Positions 57,195 through 64,000 of a stretch of 64,000 nt of DNA are shown here, in pieces. The number at the start of each line of letters is the position of its first letter. The stretch's first letter is position 1. The position numbers and the translations under genes are program-made. The notes beneath the pieces were generated by a model that worked only from the letters and a program-made list of their open reading frames with translations, was not told the origin of the DNA and made no database searches. This DNA is from Trichuris trichiura (taxonomy: Eukaryota > Nematoda > Enoplea > Trichinellida > Trichuridae): positions 6,386,001 to 6,450,000 of the forward strand of contig JBAJFE010000026.1 of NCBI GenBank assembly GCA_037903355.1, read 5' to 3'.

Positions 57195-57394
57195 GAACTG
57201 ACAGAGCGAAAATAGCCAGAAAGTGCATGTCAGAGCGTAAACCAGGTTTCAAAAATCACGAGCTATCAAACAATAACGGTATGTGATATGTTCGACAGCT
57301 ACCGTCGGGGACTTGTTGGACAGCTTAAAGTAATCAAGCGGCAATTACGTCTCTTTAGAAGTCAACAAAGAGCAAAACGTAAACGGATACGTAT

Positions 57395-60300
57395 CTACTG
57401 AGCGGATAGCTTCTCAAAGCAAGCATCGCAAACTCGAACCGGTCTTTTGGAGCTTGCAACCATCGCTGACTTGTTCGAACAGTCGTTACAAAATATGGAA
57501 CCGCAATTTCGGCAATGATGCTAAAAGAACAAAAATTTGAACAGGAGCATACGCAGAAAAGACAAACCTTTCTAACGGTCACCGAGAACATTTTGCCGCA
57601 GCGACAACTGGTAACAGTAGCGTCGTCTACCCAACGACGTGTCAGAAACTGATTGACGTCCACCTGAAAAAACGATTGGTTGAACGCAATTAGCTCATCA
57701 TGATTTGCGTACATTGAGCATAGGCGAAAATAGTAGCAACCGATCTTAAGTAGCTTTTTTTAGCCGTTAATACGCTAACGCTTCAACGCGTCATTATGAA
57801 GGCATTTTTCTTTACGAAAGCGTTTCTGAAGTCTTACAATGCGTATCGCACATATTAATGGCTCTTTCCTTGTTTGAGAAAACATTCCAGCTTCGAAATG
57901 AAGCTATGTAGACAACGGCGGTGAAACACCGACTGAATTAAAGAAACTGACTAAAGCTTTTTCGTGAAGGTGAAGCGGACGTCCGGCCTACTTAAGCTAA
58001 TTTTGCGTATTTTCAGTACTGCTTCATTCCTGATTTGGATATCAGTCACAATTGGAGTACAGATCATTACTAGAAGCTGCGCGCGTAGCAAAATCGACTT
58101 GCGGATTCTACTGATTTTAAAAGTCCACTTTCGAGCCAAAGCTTAAAAAGTTTAACCTTGGGAACACGCGTGATCGTAGTCCCACTTAAAGAGCAATTAT
58201 ACGCAATAGGTCAAACTCCACTACCGCCTGTCAATACTAACAAATGTTTCAGCATGAACAAAGAGGTTACATGGAAGAGGTCCGATTTTAAACTTTGTTC
58301 TCAAACGAATACATTAAATGCGTACTCTACGCCTATTAACTAATCAGCAATTGAGTTTTCACCTGCAAGGCAAATGATTTCTACTTAAATGGAAAAGTAG
58401 AGAGCAAGTTAAGAATTGTGTATTCATATACGCTTAGAAAACCATCTTCACAGCATCGTCAGGAATTGAATAATTCTTATGCACCAATGGTATGAGCACT
58501 TTGTACGCCCAAATGACTGCAAGGAAGGTACACTAACCTGAAGATGCGAATGCTGCAAACCAATATCCTGTAAGGCACCGAGAACTTCGTTGTACTTTCG
58601 TTGCAGCTCGTCATACTCGTACACTTTGTTACTGTAGTCCGCTTCTAAGTCTTCGAATTGACAAACTGCGGCCTTCATCTCCCGCTTAGCACCTTCCGCT
58701 TCAGCCATTAATGCTGGAAATTTCGTAAAATGCTGCGCTGTTGAAGGACAATAAAGTATAAAAGCTTGACTGCACCATTATAACGATCACAAGCAGCAGA
58801 TCGTTCTTGTTCCAGCTTGTCGATAACAGAGCGATTTTTGGAGACTTCTTTTCGCAACTCAACCAGTTGATCGGTCATCGTGTCAACTCGCTGATGAAGC
58901 ATTAGCTCTTGTTCTTGGTATTTTTCGGTAACACCGTCCAAGTTCGATTCCAAATAGACCTTAATTGCCTATCTCGAGCAAACGCAAGGGACCAACAAAC
59001 GTTTAGATACTATGCGCTCCATAGCTTCTTTCAACTCCATATTAAGGCGATCGCGCTCATTTTCCCAATCTTGCTTTTCGGATATTTGTTTTTCCGTTGC
59101 CTGCAGAGCGAACAACAAAGCAGCAATAATAAGAACAAAGATGACATCAAAAGCAACGCCTTACCATGTCCAGCGCAGCGAGGAGATGAACAATCTCTGA
59201 TTTATGCTCATCGCGTTCCATGGTCGTTCTGCTCAGCTGCTCTTCCATCTTTAAGACAAAATCGATTATTCAAAAGAAAAAAGCGAAATCCCATTTGAGC
59301 TGAGTTACTTTGCCAATCGCTATGGTTTGCTCAGTCTTCGACTTCTCCAACTCAGCATTGACCGACTTCATCGAGCGCAGTTCCACCTGCATAAACTTGG
59401 CTTTCTCATCCTGTTCTTCATTCGCTTTTTTCAATGCCTCCTGGCAAAATGCCGGCGTCAAATATTGCCAAAGTAAAAGTGTTCATTTTAAAACATTTAC
59501 ACTATTGAATTACAAAGCTGACAGATGTCCCTTCCTACTTGAACTGGGCAAACTATGAATAAGCTTCTCATGACGGTATGAGTGGTTAAGATAATGCGGA
59601 CGCGCGTCTCCGTTGTAATATTATATGAGCTTGAAAAAGTGGGCATTTTCGTGATTCTCAAGACGAGTATGATTGGAAGACGACCCTACATGGCAACGTT
59701 TGAAAGCGTTTCTGTAGGCTAACAAAAGATAAACTGTAATATCTAACATTAAAAGGAGGAAAACAGATATTAAAGGAAAACGTGATTCATTATAATTCTG
59801 TATGGCCAATTACCACTTGCTGAACGTAACGAGCTTTTTCTTCGTTGATTGTATCGACCTCCCTTTCTAGAATATTCAAGCGACAGTTCATCTCCAGCGA
59901 TTGCTGAAGAGAAGTCTGGTTCGATATTTACTAAAAGATGGAACAGAAACAACCTGATCCTTTCTGTCTATCGAAGCTGTAATAACGCGCAATTTTTCCT
60001 GCAGCGTCTTGTTTTCCTTTTCCAAGTTTTCGTAAACAACTCGAAGCGGGTCGCTTTCACACAATCTGTCCAACGACTCCTGAAACGTCGAACAACTTTA
60101 TCCCTGCGAGTATTCCCGCCAAGGCATTGATATTTTTGCGAAGTGTTGCTGGAGGCGCTCGGCGAGTGCGCGCATTCCTTCGCGCCCAGCTACAAGCGCT
60201 CTCGAGGTAATGCAACTTACTTTGTCGGACGGAATGTCGTCACCTTTGGCCAAGAACATTCGGCATTTCGCTCGCAAAAATTCAAATTCGGAAATCAGAA

Positions 60301-62928
60301 AGGACGCCAATTCGCGTACAGCAGCGGAGGAGCAAGTCTGAAGTGTCAAGTTGACAACTGCTACAAAAGTAACTTACTAACAATTGCAACCCACCTGGAC
60401 AACAACGGGACGCTCGCACTCAGGTCGCTCGCACACGGGCGATTCACTGAAAACACAGTGGTCAAGCAAAGTGACGAACAAAGACCGGTAGAACCTGAAC
60501 AGCGGCTTTAAGGAGTCGAATTGGGAGACATAAGAGGAGATAGTATTGTAGAACCATTCGATGCTGTATAAAACAACTCTAAATCAGTCGCACGCCAACA
60601 TTGCCATCATATTCACCTTCTGATGTGGTCTGCCGAGTTTTCCGTCTCGGAATAAACTTCATCTGGACCAACAATGACGTCACGTGTAGGTACCTTGCGT
60701 GCTCTATGGGACGCAAAATAATTGACGCCCAGGAAAGGCTCAGAAGTGCTAACTTTAAGGCTATTTGATCAGACAGAAGGCTCACTTCCGTCTTGTACAT
60801 TGCTAACTGTGACTGGAGCATTTTATTGCTGCTCTCCATGTCGGACAGGCACGTTTTCATCGTATCGCATTTACCCTCGGCATCCTGCACGTGTCTTTTT
60901 AGAGCTTCGTTTTCCATGGACAGTCGTCGAACTTCGGCGTACAAATCTTCCAAAGTTTCGGAGCGCTCATACTCATCAATGCCTAAAGTTAGAAAAAATC
61001 CTATTCGCAAAAGACATTGCCTATGGTAGCATCATAGGCTATCAAGCCACAAAAATAAGTTATACATTTTGTTCTAGAATAGTTCAAAGACGAATTCAGC
61101 TAGGTAAGATGTTGGATATTTCTATCACGTCAGTTTGCCTCCTATGAGCAGGTTAAAATTGCCTATGGATCGAATGCTCACAACGTCAAAACTTATCGAC
61201 CAGCAGGGGACAACTGCTTTCGATTATCGGTGACATTCGAACGACATTTTCAAAAGATTTCTTCCCAAAAAACTACAAAGGTAAAAAAAGCAACTTTAAC
61301 GATTATCTTGAAAATATCAACGAGGACATTCACTTTTTGAGCGGAAAGTTGTTTCAGACTTGTTTGCGCAACAGAAAAAAAATAACCGAATATGAAAAGC
61401 CATAAATGAAATGTCAGCGGCATTAGCAGGGAAAAGAGAAAACAAACTCAGCGATAACGTTTCCGCGTAACCCAATTTTCCCGCGCCATTACAACCGCTA
61501 ACTAGCACGGTTGTGTTCGGGAGAGGTAAAACGGCTGTTCTTACGTGCGTGAACAAAACTTTTTGTAAGAAAAGCTCGTAGGCAGCTGGAGTGGAAAGGA
61601 AAAACTCCTAATTAGGAAAGTCAAGGAAAGATGAAGTCTCTACATTAATCATGTTCACTCATTGTCCTTATAGGTATTGGTAAAGCAAAACCCAAACAAT
61701 TTCTGGTGAAATGAATCAATTTAAAGACCGGACCATTCGCACGACTGATTCACTGCGCGTAGTTCAACCTTGCGGATACGTGTTTTGAAAGAACTACCGT
61801 ATTGTCGATAAGCATCTGTAAAGGACGATATTGTACGCAATGAATGACCGTCACCATTGGACATTAGAAATGTTGAATGTTTCACAAGTCGACAATAAAA
61901 TGGAAGTCGAAAAACGCATAAACTGGGTCAAATAACAAAACAATGCTATTAGACTAAAGCAAAATATGAAGCAGCTTACGGCCATAGTTTTAGCCTTCCT
62001 TATGCGGACAATTTCTGCGTACACTGGTCAGCAGGAAAACTACCCGAGTCATTAACTACCAATAAAGGACGTGCTTATTTGTCATTAGTCACTTCGCAAG
62101 CAAGCTTCATCTAGCTTGCAGCCGTTCGATAGTTAAACTGACTTACAGCTTTTACCTTCTTCTACTTCGATCGCATCGTTTAGGAATGAAGAATCGTTGA
62201 CAAAAGATTCAGCGTCGCAGCTCAGGCTATCGCAGGGTTCGGATTCAGCTCAAAGGCACGAAATTAGCGTACACAGAAAAGCATCGCTCCAAAATTACTG
62301 TTTCTTATGGCCGGCGCAAAGGCAGCCAGTTTAGAAAGAAGTGACGACCGATGTTCCACTGTTCCATTCGATGTCTTCGACTGACTGCTATTGGAGTGCA
62401 TTTCTTCGTAATGCTCCTGAAGGTGATCAGCAGCAACAAAGGAATTACGGCATTCGGGACAAATAAAACCCTGAAATGGCATTGAATTGAAAAAGAACAC
62501 GAAATACGTTCGCCACTCCGGCAGACAAGACAAATGATTAATGGAGTTAACTGAATTTCATCTCGCAAAAAATGTGCTATGATTTAACAATGTAAAAACA
62601 TGTCTGTCGGACAGTTTGGTGCAGGTATGCATCTCTCCCTCCGATGTCACAACTAAACAAAAAAATAGCCTTACCAAATTACGTTTTGTAAAGGCGACAA
62701 GTACTTCTTGCGTTATGTCTTCGAAAGATGAGTAACCTGCTAGCTCATGCAGTAAGACACAAGCGAATGCTGGGCGAAAGTAAAACTGGTTTTCTTTGCT
62801 ATTTTCCCCATTCTTTTAACGTTAGCAAACATGTACACAATGCAAGCTGGGATAGTAGAAATTCGAAGAAAAATATATTTATAAGAAAAAGTTCGTACCG
62901 TTTCCACCGGAGCGGACTGTTTGTCCAT
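57395..62928 (-). CDS. EEA1: Short EEA1-like endosomal tether (C2H2 - coiled coil - FYVE)
   Basis: EEA1 links Rab5 to PI3P on early endosomes for tethering and fusion. Sixteen minus-strand exons: 62928-62899, 62470-62299, 62248-62156, 60982-60754, 60703-60617, 60446-60395, 60337-60221, 60079-59954, 59903-59814, 59440-59309, 59248-59165, 59100-59011, 58968-58776, 58713-58538, 57663-57568 and 57520-57395. They total 1893 bases and 630 residues, all in phase. The start [10 protein letters not shown] runs into the C2H2 finger [17 protein letters not shown] (Cys14, Cys17, His30, His35), the Rab5-binding finger of EEA1. A charged, heptad-like coiled coil follows (about 100-555). The C-terminal FYVE finger has WVDD (568-571), RKHHCRNCG (588-596), CNDC and RVCDAC, which bind PI3P and zinc. 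The first zinc pair is Cys577-Arg-Cys579 (CxC) instead of CxxC. Human EEA1 has 1411 residues, so the coil is much shorter. The 141-base intron 7 could hide a small exon. Intron 12 is only 42 bases. Confidence 0.94.
60983..62155 (-). other. Long third intron of the EEA1-like gene
   Basis: A 1173-base intron between ...VEEG and [11 protein letters not shown]; phase 1 matches on both sides. No other exon with coiled-coil character is visible, but a small one cannot be excluded. Confidence 0.6.
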
Positions 62929-64000
62929 TAGTTATTTAAACAAACTGCTCAATTCTAGGGAAAGGCAGACGGAAAGCGAATGCTCTTCAAATTTCATACG
63001 CATAATGGATTCCCTTGAGGTACGCAGCAGAGAGCTACTTTCCTGAAACAGCACAAATTTTGAACCCTGGTTTTTGCCAGGGAGAAATGATGATAATCGA
63101 ACGGCTTTCAGGGCGCTTTTGGACTGCACTCCGCAACATCCCTACTTTCTTTCAATGAGACAAGCTTGTACAATCGCGCAGAACATCCGTATCGCTTAGC
63201 AGAACAGTTTGATTTAAACGGACTCTCAGGCAATAACATTTGCAGTTATGCTCAGACCTTGTCTAGAGACAAAGATGCAAAACAAACATCGCAGCATAGG
63301 ATCACCGTGGGAACGCAAAACGAGCTTAACAAGCACCCCCTTAAAAAACAAAAACGAAAAACACAAAACTTTGACAGCAAAGCCGCATAATAACGAACCA
63401 AGACATGCATTCACGAGCTTCTTCACTTTATTTAACCGCTGAAACATAAACTTCTGAACAGAAAGGACGCGCAAACACTACACTGTGGTCGTTGCAGTGA
63501 CGATCAAAGCCCGCAGCTAACTTGCGCATTTGTAAGTTCGTGCTAACGATTTTAGTGGTCAAACTGCGCTCAGAAAACGCGAATGGCAATAGCATGTTGC
63601 CATGGGGAACATTTCGAAAAGCACAGTACATCCAAATGATGCGGAAGATCATTGTACCACCGCTTTTAGGAAACGTGCGTACTGAAAGGCTCAAAGTGAC
63701 TAGTCACTGGCCAATACGATATACTACTTATTAACGTTATCAGCTAATGACTACATACTGAACTGAGCATGGTTAAACATTTTCCGTTCAGCGTACAGGA
63801 CGTTTTGCCTCTGCTGGTGTACTGTCCGGTTAAATAACAGGAACTTGGAGGTTCCGTCGGCCTCCTGGTGCCGCCTATTGATGTTTCGGTCGAACAACAG
63901 CCATCTTTTGCTTTTGCATTCCAGGTCCTGTTAGTCTTTTGCCTCTTTCCTTCTATCCTTAGCTCAAGCAACAGGTATGGCATATGCCTTTTTTACGGGA
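62929..64000. other. Upstream region of the EEA1-like gene to window end
   Basis: About 1.1 kb with no supported gene. A plus-strand stretch at 63841-63974, between an AG and a GTATGG, is open and encodes a hydrophobic segment (FAFQVLLVFCLFPSIL). It could be an exon of a gene continuing past the window, but nothing confirms it. Confidence 0.4.

Larger units (their letters stand above)
54295..57394. other. Intergenic stretch with one puzzling frame
   Basis: About 3.1 kb between the transposase-like gene and the 3' end of the EEA1-like gene. An AATAAA at 54673-54678 (plus) could serve the transposase-like gene. A CT dinucleotide run lies near 55335-55346. The frame at 55567-55956 (minus) is listed separately. 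An AATAAA on the minus strand at 57189-57194 is about 200 bases past the EEA1 stop and probably its polyadenylation signal. Confidence 0.45.

Noticed and set aside
60098..60220. Readthrough of EEA1 exon 7 into [15 protein letters not shown]
   Set aside because: It looks coil-like, but the frame ends without a usable donor and a consensus GTAAGT precedes it. Treating it as intron keeps phase. A hidden small exon remains possible.
63841..63974. Open plus-strand stretch with a hydrophobic segment before GTATGG near the window end
   Set aside because: It is too short, has no start codon, and the gene it might belong to lies outside the window.
1..64000. CRISPR arrays, operons with ribosome binding sites, or prokaryotic elements
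   Set aside because: No regularly spaced repeats were found. The spliced metazoan genes show this is eukaryotic nuclear DNA.

Overview
This is an animal nuclear genome window, most likely from a nematode and plausibly a clade I nematode of the Trichuris/Trichinella type. Every large gene has a recognisable metazoan family. Most genes are cut by many GT-AG introns of only 42-65 bases, with occasional introns of 0.2-7 kb, and the composition leans AT. The organism is inferred from gene architecture and from a nematode-style multi-Ly6 protein, not from a database match. I rebuilt spliced models by hand, using reading phase, splice sites and known family sequences.

Layout: (1) 514-2018 (+), an OSR1/SPAK (GCK-3) kinase with no intron in its CDS. 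(2) 5772-6708 (-), UBE2G2, and 8231-10998 (+), the mitochondrial carrier SLC25A44, arranged head to head over a 1.5 kb shared upstream region. (3) 14959-19551 (+), a 13-exon AMPA/kainate-type glutamate receptor subunit that converges on (4) 21516-24932 (-), the 9-exon ribosome-biogenesis factor RPF2. One long RPF2 intron carries an unusual hairpin-forming tandem repeat. (5) 25155-25562, a short hAT-like MITE with a GC-rich minisatellite next to a pogo/Tigger-like terminus, just upstream of RPF2. (6) 25965-26309 (-), a small unrecognised gene. (7) 29999-31504 (+), an intronless secreted/membrane protein with three Ly6-like cysteine domains, a Glu-rich stalk and one membrane segment. (8) 33239-47082 (-), an inositol-trisphosphate 3-kinase whose catalytic exons are split by introns of about 5 and 7 kb. 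(9) 53065-54294 (+), an intact, intron-containing ISXO2/Merlin-type transposase-like gene that lacks the expected third catalytic acid. (10) 57395-62928 (-), a short EEA1-like endosomal tether (N-terminal C2H2 finger, coiled coil, C-terminal FYVE finger) in 16 exons.

The genes are unrelated housekeeping and signalling loci, not an operon or gene cluster. The links between them are broad ones: ion homeostasis (OSR1), ER protein degradation (UBE2G2), branched-chain amino acid import (SLC25A44), synaptic transmission (GLR), 60S assembly (RPF2), calcium/inositol signalling (ITPK) and endosome fusion (EEA1). The remaining long stretches (2.0-5.8, 11.0-15.0, 19.6-21.5, 26.3-30.0, 47.1-53.1 and 54.3-57.4 kb) hold no gene I can defend, but they and the long introns contain several near-perfect foldback hairpins. 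The most notable observations are the possibly domesticated Merlin-like transposase, the miniature EEA1 with a CxC instead of CxxC in its FYVE finger, the triple-Ly6 protein, and the foldback elements.
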